Assembly (NCBI GenBank): GCA_003170935.1 | Contig: PMYA01000161.1 | Location: 1-7,350, forward strand | Reading direction: 5' to 3' | DNA length: 7,350 nucleotides | From: Methanobacteriota archaeon | Lineage (GTDB): Archaea; Halobacteriota; Bog-38; Methanoflorentales; Methanoflorentaceae | Shown: positions 1-6,028 of the stretch, piece after piece | How positions within the stretch are numbered: the first letter of the stretch is position 1 | How the letters are laid out: each line of letters starts with the position of its first letter | The notes under the pieces: model-generated | What the model saw: the letters and a program-made list of their open reading frames with translations, nothing else | What the model was told of the DNA's origin: nothing | The model's database searches: none | Translations under genes and position numbers: made by a program

Positions 1-33
1 AGGAGTTCGTGCGTTCAAATCGCACCCCCCGCA
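1..33 (+). tRNA. tRNA-Leu, 3' end (partial)
   Basis: The window opens inside a tRNA gene. A five-pair T stem (9-13 with 21-25, GTGCG/CGCAC) closes a canonical seven-base T loop TTCAAAT (14-20). The 3' acceptor strand CCCCCGC (26-32) follows, then discriminator A33. The acceptor implies a 5' GCGGGGG start, typical of archaeal tRNA-Leu. The bases before the T stem (AGGAGTTC) look like the 3' half of a long class II variable arm rather than a five-base variable loop. CCA is not encoded, since CTC follows A33. The anticodon lies outside the window, so the isoacceptor cannot be named. tRNA-Ser also has a long arm, but its usual acceptor sequence differs. Confidence 0.85.
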
Positions 34-139
34 CTCTTCACGAATGCGATCTTTATGATTTCTTTGGCTCTGCAGTGGGGAGATTAATGTCAACCCTCAG
101 TTAATAAGCTAATAGTAATAAAACGAGAGCACGGTTGGG

Positions 140-144
140 AAAAA
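140..144 (-). terminator. possible oligo-T terminator after dacZ
   Basis: Five A residues on the + strand read as T5 on the - strand, about 70 nt beyond the dacZ stop. Archaeal termination commonly uses such T runs without a stable hairpin. The rest of the gap 34-212 shows no gene that I can support, only AT-rich stretches such as the one near 100-122. Confidence 0.25.
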
Positions 145-212
145 GCCTTTTGATGATCGCTTCCTATGAAATCGAGCGTAGCTACTAGATTAGTCTGGCA
201 TAGAGCGTCATT

Positions 213-1106
213 TCAAGTCAAAAGCAAGAGAAGATCGGCGCTCGATTCGATTTTGGTTTCTATACCATCTTTGAAAAGACGGACTGTGCCCCCGCTTTCT
301 GAAACGGTTACCGCGATTGCCTGCGTCTCTCGCGTCACTGCAAGCGCTGACATGTGGCGCCCGCCAAGTCCTTCAAGCTCGATTGACTTAGTGTTTACAT
401 CTAAGTATCTGCCCGCTGATATTATCACACCTTTCTCATCTACTATAAACACACCGTCAATCTGCGCAAACTCTTTAACGGTTTCCCAGTGAGAGCGATT
501 CTTGACGTCACGCGTATCCTCAGAGTGACCTTTATATGGATTGAGGATGAGCTGGTGGGATCTCTTTAACACTTCGTTGGTATCCCCAATGATGAACGCG
601 GTTCCTACTTTCTTACCTTCTCTTCCTTCTCTTCCCAATTCGAGAGCCAAACGCAATACGGCTTTTAGCACTGTTGGGTCGACACGCTCGCCCGTCTTAT
701 CTATTGTCTTCACAGTTGCGAGCTGCTTAACGTCGCATACAACAATCGATGATAATTCAGATAGACATAGAACACCAAGAACGTACCCTCCGTCCAATAT
801 GTCGTCAATATAAGCAGCTGTAGCTACGTCCTGCACAAGAGCAAAATCGTTCAACGCGGGGGCAATGATGTTAGCTTTGAAGGTTCGGGTGGCGCCTTCG
901 CGCAAAAAGTCTCGCAATTCTTCGCTGACACCTTTAGCAAGCGAAGAAGTTGTGATAAAGGTCGCAGGGACATCAAATGACACTTTGTTACACGGCATGT
1001 CTGAGATCACAAAAACATGCGTCGCATTGACCATTTTCGCTAACGCATTAGCTGTCGATGTTATTGCTGTGAAAATTTGATCCATAGAGTCTTTTGCTTC
1101 AGACAT
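213..1106 (-). CDS. dacZ: diadenylate cyclase DacZ (c-di-AMP synthase)
   Basis: This 297-residue cytoplasmic enzyme is expected to condense two ATP into the second messenger c-di-AMP. The C-terminal part (about 165-290) is a DisA_N (DAC) domain. It shows the DGA-type motif as D217-G218-V219, then the GRYL segment (232-235), GLGGRH (246-251, the RHR-type motif, here RHM) and VSESGG (268-273). The N-terminal half (about 1-160) matches the pyruvate-kinase-C-terminal-like domain of archaeal DacZ. No membrane helix (as in CdaA) or helix-hairpin-helix region (as in bacterial DisA) is present. The length fits the family. In bacteria and archaea c-di-AMP mostly controls potassium and osmolyte balance. 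The ATG is preceded by GAAAGG with a 4-nt spacer, a weak ribosome site; an ATG at codon 8 is an alternative. The gene is divergent from the endonuclease Q-type gene. The catalytic Asp and the Arg-His pair are kept, so activity is likely despite V in place of the usual A. Confidence 0.92.
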   Translation of the reverse strand: MSEAKDSMDQIFTAITSTANALAKMVNATHVFVISDMPCNKVSFDVPATFITTSSLAKGVSEELRDFLREGATRTFKANIIAPALNDFALVQDVATAAYIDDILDGGYVLGVLCLSELSSIVVCDVKQLATVKTIDKTGERVDPTVLKAVLRLALELGREGREGKKVGTAFIIGDTNEVLKRSHQLILNPYKGHSEDTRDVKNRSHWETVKEFAQIDGVFIVDEKGVIISAGRYLDVNTKSIELEGLGGRHMSALAVTRETQAIAVTVSESGGTVRLFKDGIETKIESSADLLLLLT

Positions 1107-1140
1107 GTTGCCTTTCGCTATGTATATTCATTCTCTTGAC

Positions 1141-1148
1141 TTAAAAAC
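1141..1148 (-). promoter_or_regulatory. possible TATA box for dacZ
   Basis: The - strand reads GTTTTTAA here, about 35 nt upstream of the dacZ ATG. Transcription would then start near 1115, giving a leader of roughly ten bases. A second AT-rich stretch at 1120-1128 is an alternative and would favour the ATG at codon 8. The match is weak. Confidence 0.3.
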
Positions 1149-1183
1149 TGCGCCAGCGGGGTTGAAAAGAGCGCAGGTTGTGA

Positions 1184-1194
1184 TCTATATATAT
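1184..1194 (+). promoter_or_regulatory. TATA box for the endonuclease Q-type gene
   Basis: TCTATATATAT is a strong archaeal TATA-box match. Its centre lies about 28 nt upstream of the ATG at 1217, the usual distance from TATA box to transcription start. This suggests a leaderless or nearly leaderless mRNA beginning at that ATG. Confidence 0.6.
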
Positions 1195-1216
1195 TTGTTT
1201 TGTGAAATGGCAAGAG

Positions 1217-2389
1217 ATGAGACACTTTAATGCGGATTTACACCTACATTCGCGTTTCAGCATAGGGACGAGCCCCAAAATGGACTTGCCACATATGAGT
1301 AAAGCAGCTCGTATCAAGGGCGTTGATATACTTGGAACGGGAGATTGCCTTTATAGGCCTTGGCTTGATGAGCTTGAATCGAACCTAGAACAAGTTGGGG
1401 ACCGTTACGAAAATAATGGCGTGGCATACATAATCCAAGCTGAAGTCGAAACAACGATAGGAGGGCGTATCCACCACTTGTTATTCTTCCCAAGTCTCTC
1501 TTCGGCTTATAAACTGCACGATATCATTTTGGAGGGGGGATATTCCCGGCTTACAAGCGGTAGACCTCAGCTTAAGATGTCACCCGAAGGCCTTGTCAGC
1601 TTGGCTCGTGGTGTCGGTGCGCTTATTGGACCTTCACACGCTTTTACGCCGTGGACTTCAATGTATGCGGCTTTTGAGAGCATTCACGATTGCTATGGAA
1701 CAAATACAAAGCATGTTACCTTCTTGGAGCTTGGATTAAGCGCCGACACCCAGATGGCAAGTAAAATTGCAGAATTAGACTCGTGTACCTTCATAACGTG
1801 TAGCGACGCCCATTCACCGTCACCAGACAAGCTAGGCAGAGAAATAACACGATTCTACTTAAACCGTGCAAGTTTTCGCGAGATTAAAAAGGCTTTTGAA
1901 GGCGTCAACGGCCGCAAGATAGTCCTCAACGTTGGTCTCGATCCGCGGGAGGGCAAGTACCATTTGACCGGCTGCCGCCGTTGTAAAAAAGCGTACAACT
2001 TGGAAGATATCATCGTTGAAGGGAGAGTTCTAAAGACCTGCTCAGTATGTGGCGGACCTCTTAAAATTGGAGTCAAAGATCGAATACAACTTATGACGCT
2101 CAAGAGCAATGAAGTTTCATCAGCCCGACGACCGCCGTATATACACGCCGTTCCGCTTACAGAAATACTAAAAGCGATGAAAAAGTCACAGCGACTAAAC
2201 GTCAAGGAAGTCTACGAAGCGCTGATACAACAGTTTGACAACGAGATAGCTGTTCTAATCGACTCGCCTTTGGCGAGCGTGAAGGACTATCAGCCACATT
2301 TAGCTGAGATACTTGAACGATTTAGAGAAGACACTATCGACTTCGAGTTTGTTGGGAGGGGCGGCTGGTACGGAAAAATTAGAATCTAA
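1217..2389 (+). CDS. endonuclease Q-type PHP/zinc-ribbon protein
   Basis: 390 residues of the COG1379 type (PHP phosphoesterase with a zinc ribbon), the family of archaeal endonuclease Q. EndoQ nicks DNA 5' of deaminated bases (uracil, hypoxanthine, xanthine) and abasic sites. The PHP domain (about 1-235) shows metal-binding motifs DLHLHS (7-12), GTGD (40-43), E76 or E78 in QAEVETT, GPSH (138-141), E171 in LELG and SDAH (196-199). A zinc ribbon follows with C253/C256 and C275/C278. The C-terminal part ends in a glycine-rich GRGGWYGKI (380-388), also seen in this family. I chose ATG 1217 because the protein then begins MRHFNADLHLHS as relatives do and the TATA box sits at leaderless distance. 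A GTG at 1202 would add five residues but has no ribosome site. The stop overlaps the convergent dUTPase-like gene by 4 nt, and both would act against uracil in DNA. The family call is strong; exact base specificity is inferred. Confidence 0.85.
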   Translation: MRHFNADLHLHSRFSIGTSPKMDLPHMSKAARIKGVDILGTGDCLYRPWLDELESNLEQVGDRYENNGVAYIIQAEVETTIGGRIHHLLFFPSLSSAYKLHDIILEGGYSRLTSGRPQLKMSPEGLVSLARGVGALIGPSHAFTPWTSMYAAFESIHDCYGTNTKHVTFLELGLSADTQMASKIAELDSCTFITCSDAHSPSPDKLGREITRFYLNRASFREIKKAFEGVNGRKIVLNVGLDPREGKYHLTGCRRCKKAYNLEDIIVEGRVLKTCSVCGGPLKIGVKDRIQLMTLKSNEVSSARRPPYIHAVPLTEILKAMKKSQRLNVKEVYEALIQQFDNEIAVLIDSPLASVKDYQPHLAEILERFREDTIDFEFVGRGGWYGKIRI

Positions 2390-2745
2390 TAGCTTTCAGT
2401 TTGCCGCTTCCGGTTTTCGAGGTTCTTTTTTTCATAAGCTTCTAAGACCGTTTGCGGAGTTAAACCCGCACTAATCATCGCAGAAACTAAGAAGTGTAAG
2501 CAATCAATAAGCTCTTCATGGACATTACACCACTTCTCTTCAGTCAATACCTGCTGTTTCCACCACTTCCGGTCACCAGTTATGACGACGCCTAGCGTAT
2601 TGCGTGTCTCGTACGACTCCTGTATAAGGTGCCCAAGCAAGGCGACGACCCTATCTTCCTTATTCCACTCACTGAAAGGGGGTCGATTTTGCACAGATGC
2701 ATCAAAGCTTGCTTGCAGTTCAAAGATCCTTTCGAGCCTATCCAT
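2386..2745 (-). CDS. dimeric dUTPase-like all-alpha NTP pyrophosphatase
   Basis: 119 residues with the MazG/dimeric dUTPase metal-binding pattern: E43-x-x-E46 in QESYE and E78-x-x-D81 in HEELID. The family's C-terminal signature KNLENRKRQ (107-115) is followed by SY at the end. A KWWKQ segment (60-64) also resembles the dUTPase_2 family. Such enzymes hydrolyse dUTP (some also dUDP or dCTP) to the monophosphate and pyrophosphate, keeping uracil out of DNA and supplying dUMP. The protein is short but looks complete for the all-alpha fold. The ATG at 2745 has no clear ribosome site; a leaderless start or a short leader is possible. It runs tail to tail into the endonuclease Q-type gene. A related house-cleaning NTP pyrophosphatase with other substrates is the main alternative. 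Confidence 0.72.
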   Translation of the reverse strand: MDRLERIFELQASFDASVQNRPPFSEWNKEDRVVALLGHLIQESYETRNTLGVVITGDRKWWKQQVLTEEKWCNVHEELIDCLHFLVSAMISAGLTPQTVLEAYEKKNLENRKRQTESY

Positions 2746-2785
2746 ACAATATTACAAGAAGCTGAAGGTAATAACGCTACCGATG

Positions 2786-2796
2786 CTTATACATAA
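2786..2796. promoter_or_regulatory. possible shared TATA element of a divergent promoter
   Basis: CTTATACATAA is TATA-like on both strands; the reverse complement reads TTATGTATAAG. It lies between the dUTPase-like gene (-) and the AI-2E-family gene (+). On the + strand it would start transcription near 2815, leaving a leader that contains the GGAGG at 2830. On the - strand it would start near 2765, about 20 nt before the dUTPase ATG. Confidence 0.4.
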
Positions 2797-2850
2797 CAAA
2801 ATTGATGTTAAGTGAACGGTCAAGTCCAAGGAGGCGTTTAGTCCCAAACT

Positions 2851-3918
2851 ATGGATAAAAAGCAACGCGACAGATTGCTTCTACTGGGTTTCGCAGCATT
2901 CGTCTTAGTAGTCCTCGTTTTTATCTCGTGGCCGTTCAGAGACGTAATAGCGGTGACGCTTCTGCTTGCGTTTATACTTCAGTACCCCACAGCCTGGCTC
3001 GAAAAACGCATACACCGACGACGAAGCGCGATTCTGATCGTCATAACGTCAATTTTTGCAGCCTTCGCCTTCGTGTTGCTAGATATCGTTTACATTCTTT
3101 ATAGTGAGATTACGAGTCTTTCTATCTCCTCTGAGACTATAAATGAGCTCCTCAACCAAGGCTTAGAAGGGCTTGTTAACAATCTTAGCACTCGAATAAG
3201 CGAAAGTCTTCAAGTATCAACCATTCAGGATAGAATCTCGCAGATATTATCTACCATTCTGAAAGACGCGCTTGCGAGTTCAACAGGAATAATCTCCCAA
3301 GTTATTCCAAACATTCCCCTCTATGTCGTCGAGCTCATAATCGTTACTCTGCTTCTATACTACATCTTGCTACGCGGACATGACCTCTTAGATGAGATGG
3401 TTACGTTAGTGCCTACCGCGTACCAAAAGGACTTACATCAGTTTTTGCAGCATCTCCAAAGAATATATTACTCGCTCTACGTTGTTAATCTTGGAACGAG
3501 CCTTGTTAGTGGCATTTTCGCCGCGGTCGGCTACGCCATCCTTGGAGTGCCGTATTTTGTTACTTTTGCGATACTTATTGCCATTTTTGGGCTCATTCCG
3601 GTCATAGGAAGAGCTATCGTATATGTTCCGCTCACGTTTTACTACCTCTTCATCGGAGAACCCGTCAGAGCGATAGTGCTCCTAGTCTTCAGTTGGGCTG
3701 TGCTCGATCAACTGACGGGCCTCTATATACTTCCTTTGTGGGCGAACCGTACCGGTAAAGTGCCACAAGCACTTACGATTCTCGCTTTCACGGCACCTAT
3801 TTTTGCCCTCGGCCCAATCGGCTTCGTAATAGGGCCCGCAGCTTATGGACTCGCGCTTGCGTTGTATAGAACTTATCGAGATTCAAAGCAAGAAAAACTC
3901 GTATCTGCAGGTTCTTAA
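2851..3918 (+). CDS. AI-2E family (UPF0118) membrane transporter
   Basis: 355-residue polytopic membrane protein of the AI-2E/PerM family. Members include the E. coli autoinducer-2 exporter TqsA and proteins reported as Na+/H+ antiporters, so the substrate cannot be named. Hydrophobic segments lie near 9-27, 31-46, 58-83, 156-175, 208-231, 234-258, 256-268, 272-290 and 306-338. A hydrophilic, helical, extracytoplasmic-type region (84-150) follows the third segment, as in the family. The family-typical second half is clear: LGVPY (231-235), GLIPVIG (247-253) and GPIGFVIGPAAYG (321-333). ATG 2851 is the first possible start, because an in-frame TAG lies at 2839. A GGAGG stands at 2830-2834, 16 nt away, unusually far for a ribosome site. 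The next gene begins 1 nt after the stop, so the two are probably cotranscribed. Confidence 0.88.
   Translation: MDKKQRDRLLLLGFAAFVLVVLVFISWPFRDVIAVTLLLAFILQYPTAWLEKRIHRRRSAILIVITSIFAAFAFVLLDIVYILYSEITSLSISSETINELLNQGLEGLVNNLSTRISESLQVSTIQDRISQILSTILKDALASSTGIISQVIPNIPLYVVELIIVTLLLYYILLRGHDLLDEMVTLVPTAYQKDLHQFLQHLQRIYYSLYVVNLGTSLVSGIFAAVGYAILGVPYFVTFAILIAIFGLIPVIGRAIVYVPLTFYYLFIGEPVRAIVLLVFSWAVLDQLTGLYILPLWANRTGKVPQALTILAFTAPIFALGPIGFVIGPAAYGLALALYRTYRDSKQEKLVSAGS
3909..3912 (+). promoter_or_regulatory. ribosome binding site of the MetE-like gene
   Basis: AGGT with a 7-nt spacer precedes ATG 3920, inside the last codons of the AI-2E-family gene. It decides in favour of this start over the in-frame ATG at 3845, which would overlap the upstream gene by 74 nt. 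Confidence 0.55.
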
Positions 3919-3919
3919 C

Positions 3920-4840
3920 ATGTTAACTGCAAACTTAAGCGGCTATCCGAAGAGACCCGATCTCGAATCTATTCGAAAATATTTGGACGTTGGTGGTGAA
4001 AACCCCTTTATTACATCGGTAAAGAATGCCGTTCAAGGCCAAATAAAAGCCAAGATAGACATAGTCACAGACGGCCAGATCAGATATCCCATCCCATTGA
4101 TGGCTTCCAATGTTCCAGGAATGACGACTGATGGCCGCGTTTGCATCGAAAACAAGTTAGGGGCCCCTCGTACGCCGATGATGACCTTAGATTTTCTTAC
4201 TGCTGCTGCCGAGTGCGAAGACGCAAGGCTCGTTAAAGCAGTTTTACCGGGCCCATTTTCATTTGCTAAAAGCTGCGAATTAGATACCAAATCTCCATAT
4301 AGTTCACGTTGCGATGTGGACCTACTATTCGATATTGCATCCATCATTCGGTTTGAAATAGAAGCGTTAAAAGAGAGCAAGGCACGCTTGATTCAAATTG
4401 TCGAACCAGTTGACAGTATAAAGGATATTGATATTTTCTTAGATCTTCTGTCATTCTTATTTAAGAGGGTTAAAACGCCTATATGTCACGTCGAAGGTGA
4501 CGTCAGCATGGCGTTTCCGCAGCTACTTGATGCAAAAATCTCAGTTATTTCGTTTGATGTCGTTGATTTCCCACAGAATCGCGAGATTCTTAAATTTGAG
4601 GAGCTTTTTGAGGTACACGACAAAATAATCTCTTTAGGATGCGTCGACTCGTCAGTAGCAACAAAAGAATCAGTTGAATCGATTGAGAGGCGGGTTATCG
4701 CCTTCGTTGACGCTTTTGGTTACGAATCTGTCTGGATTTCCCCGAATAAAACCCTCGCAAGTCTCTCACCACGAACAGCATTTCACAAACTGGAGCAACT
4801 AGTGAGTACGAAGAACCGGATCGCCACCAGAACAACATAG
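3920..4840 (+). CDS. MetE-like (core methionine synthase family) protein with a degenerate zinc site
   Basis: 306 residues, the length of archaeal core-MetE proteins, which are TIM barrels equivalent to the C-terminal half of cobalamin-independent methionine synthase. Family landmarks: SGYPKRP (7-13), TDGQIR (50-55), LPGPFSFA (109-116), IQI-EP (158-163), GCVDSS (240-245), ESVESI (250-255) and a final AFHKL (287-291). True core-MetE enzymes bind zinc with HxC, a Glu on the next strand and the Cys of PDCG, and bind homocysteine with the Asp of IQIDEP. Here those positions read H190-V-E192, D213, K277 (in PNKT) and V161. Only the histidine survives, so canonical transfer of a methyl group to homocysteine looks unlikely. 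It may bind another thiol or a pterin, or act without zinc; this is inference. It starts 1 nt after the AI-2E-family gene and ends 74 nt before mch, which handles methenyl-H4MPT, so a C1-related role is conceivable. Confidence 0.75.
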   Translation: MLTANLSGYPKRPDLESIRKYLDVGGENPFITSVKNAVQGQIKAKIDIVTDGQIRYPIPLMASNVPGMTTDGRVCIENKLGAPRTPMMTLDFLTAAAECEDARLVKAVLPGPFSFAKSCELDTKSPYSSRCDVDLLFDIASIIRFEIEALKESKARLIQIVEPVDSIKDIDIFLDLLSFLFKRVKTPICHVEGDVSMAFPQLLDAKISVISFDVVDFPQNREILKFEELFEVHDKIISLGCVDSSVATKESVESIERRVIAFVDAFGYESVWISPNKTLASLSPRTAFHKLEQLVSTKNRIATRTT

Positions 4841-4873
4841 TTCAATGAGGACAAAGGCTACCGATCGTAAGAG

Positions 4874-4880
4874 AAATATA
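4874..4880 (+). promoter_or_regulatory. possible TATA box for mch
   Basis: AAATATA lies about 38 nt upstream of the mch GTG. Transcription would begin near 4902, just ahead of the GGAG ribosome site, so mch could be transcribed apart from the MetE-like gene. The match is modest. Confidence 0.35.
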
Positions 4881-4902
4881 GCCTCTATCCTATCTACGTC
4901 TT

Positions 4903-4906
4903 GGAG
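4903..4906 (+). promoter_or_regulatory. ribosome binding site that sets the mch GTG start
   Basis: GGAG with an 8-nt spacer precedes GTG 4915. It supports this non-ATG start, which also gives the family's normal N terminus (LSVNEIS). Confidence 0.65.
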
Positions 4907-4914
4907 TTGATCAC

Positions 4915-5853
4915 GTGCTTAGCGTTAATGAGATTTCTATGGGAATCGTTGAAGAAATGCTCGACTACACTGAAGAGCTAAAGATAGAAGCGCTCGAACT
5001 TGACAACGGTTCCACGGTAATTGATTGCGGTGTTAACGTTGAAGGGGGCTACGAAGCTGGAGAGATGTTTACAGAGATCTGTCTTGGAGGACTCGGATCA
5101 GTTAGGCTAACCGTGCAGACGTTGAAGGATACGCCTCTCGTGTTTATCCACGTTTTTACCGATCATCCGGCGCTAGCTACCCTCGGATCGCAAAAAGCGG
5201 GCTGGCCTATTAAGCATGACAAATATAGCGCAATGGGTTCGGGACCTGCGCGAGCCTTATCTTGCCAGCCAAAGAAAACGTACGAACTGATAGATTACGA
5301 AGATGATTATGATTTTGGAGTAATCGCGCTTGAATGTGACCACCTACCCGATGAGAAAGTTGCAGAAGTGATAGCTGAGCAGTGTAACCTTGAGCCCTCA
5401 AAACTGACGCTGCTAAATGCGCCGACATCTTCGATAGTCGGAACAGTACAGGTCGCAGGGCGGGTAGTTGAGGTTGCCGTTTACAAAGCAGCTGAACTTG
5501 GGTATGACACTCGAAAAATACTAAGCGCTGCTGGTTCATGCCCGATAGCACCCGTCACCAACGATTCACTCCGAGCAATGGGCATGACTAACGACGGCAT
5601 CATATACTACGGAAATGTCTTTATGACCGTCAAAAATTATGATGAGGTTTTTGAGCGACTTCCCTCGGAAACTTCTTCATCATACGGCAAACCGTTTTAC
5701 CAGACGTTTAAAGAAGCAGACTACGACTTTTATAAGATTGACAAGTTTATGTTTGCTCCTGCCCAAATAACAGTTACAGAAGCGCAATCGAACAAAACAC
5801 ACAAATTCGGCCGCTTAAACGAAGCAGTGCTCGCTGAATCATTTGGGATCTAA
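4915..5853 (+). CDS. mch: methenyl-tetrahydromethanopterin cyclohydrolase
   Basis: 312-residue cytoplasmic enzyme that reversibly converts N5,N10-methenyl-H4MPT and water to N5-formyl-H4MPT. This is the third step of CO2 reduction to methane, or the reverse step in methane and methyl oxidation. Similarity is strong along the whole length: LGSQKAGW (90-97), GSGPARAL (108-115), GSCPIAPV (207-214), NDGIIYYG (226-233) and FAPAQITVTE (280-289). R183 and E186 in GRVVEV match the arginine and glutamate reported as catalytic in the Archaeoglobus fulgidus enzyme. The gene is complete, starts with GTG behind a good GGAG and ends in TAA. The gene upstream on the same strand is the MetE-like protein. Bacterial methylotrophs also carry Mch, but the window as a whole is archaeal. 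Confidence 0.97.
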   Translation: MLSVNEISMGIVEEMLDYTEELKIEALELDNGSTVIDCGVNVEGGYEAGEMFTEICLGGLGSVRLTVQTLKDTPLVFIHVFTDHPALATLGSQKAGWPIKHDKYSAMGSGPARALSCQPKKTYELIDYEDDYDFGVIALECDHLPDEKVAEVIAEQCNLEPSKLTLLNAPTSSIVGTVQVAGRVVEVAVYKAAELGYDTRKILSAAGSCPIAPVTNDSLRAMGMTNDGIIYYGNVFMTVKNYDEVFERLPSETSSSYGKPFYQTFKEADYDFYKIDKFMFAPAQITVTEAQSNKTHKFGRLNEAVLAESFGI

Positions 5854-5865
5854 AATCCGGCAGTT

Positions 5866-5871
5866 AAAAAA
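5866..5871 (-). terminator. oligo-T run, possible terminator for the UPF0146 transcript
   Basis: Six A residues on the + strand read as T6 on the - strand. They lie about 160 nt beyond the UPF0146 stop and just before the convergent mch gene, a suitable place for an archaeal terminator. Confidence 0.3.
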
Positions 5872-5892
5872 TTCAGTTTGAAGCGTTCAGGA

Positions 5893-5923
5893 TCTTTCCT
5901 ATGCCTTTGCTTTTGCCTTCTCT
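5893..5923 (+). terminator. pyrimidine-rich tract after mch, possible terminator
   Basis: A T/C-rich tract with runs TTT, TTT and TTTT begins about 40 nt after the mch stop. It fits archaeal T-rich termination without a hairpin, though no run exceeds four T. Confidence 0.3.
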
Positions 5924-5965
5924 GAAAATAAACTTCTGACCAGCATAAACGTGACATAGTCATAT

Positions 5966-6013
5966 GCGAATTGAATCCTTGCTTTTCCGGATTCGCCGGT
6001 ATCATGAATTCGC
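5966..6013. repeat. nested inverted repeats in the mch/UPF0146 gap
   Basis: GAATCC (5973-5978) pairs with GGATTC (5989-5994) around a 10-nt loop. Directly outside, GCGAATT (5966-5972) pairs with AATTCGC (6007-6013), with 12 unpaired bases on the 3' side. An alternative pairing of GCGAAT (5966-5971) with ATTCGC (5991-5996) excludes the first two. The element lies in the convergent gap and could fold in the 3' untranslated RNA of either neighbour. It may be chance. Confidence 0.35.
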
Positions 6014-6028
6014 TTTCAGGATGAAGAG

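Noticed and set aside
152..200. A possible C/D box small RNA beginning at TGATGA (152-157)
   Set aside because: No convincing D, C' or D' box follows at the expected distances.
166..1080. Several + strand reading frames opposite dacZ
   Set aside because: They are antisense shadows of dacZ without recognisable domains. The same holds for frames opposite the endonuclease Q-type, MetE-like and mch genes.
1202..1216. GTG 1202 as the start of the endonuclease Q-type gene
   Set aside because: It has no ribosome site, lies only about 14 nt after the TATA centre and adds five residues before the family's usual N terminus.
3845..3919. An upstream ATG extending the MetE-like protein by 25 residues
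   Set aside because: It would overlap the transporter gene by 74 nt, and the extra residues lie outside the conserved fold. ATG 3920 has AGGT at proper spacing.
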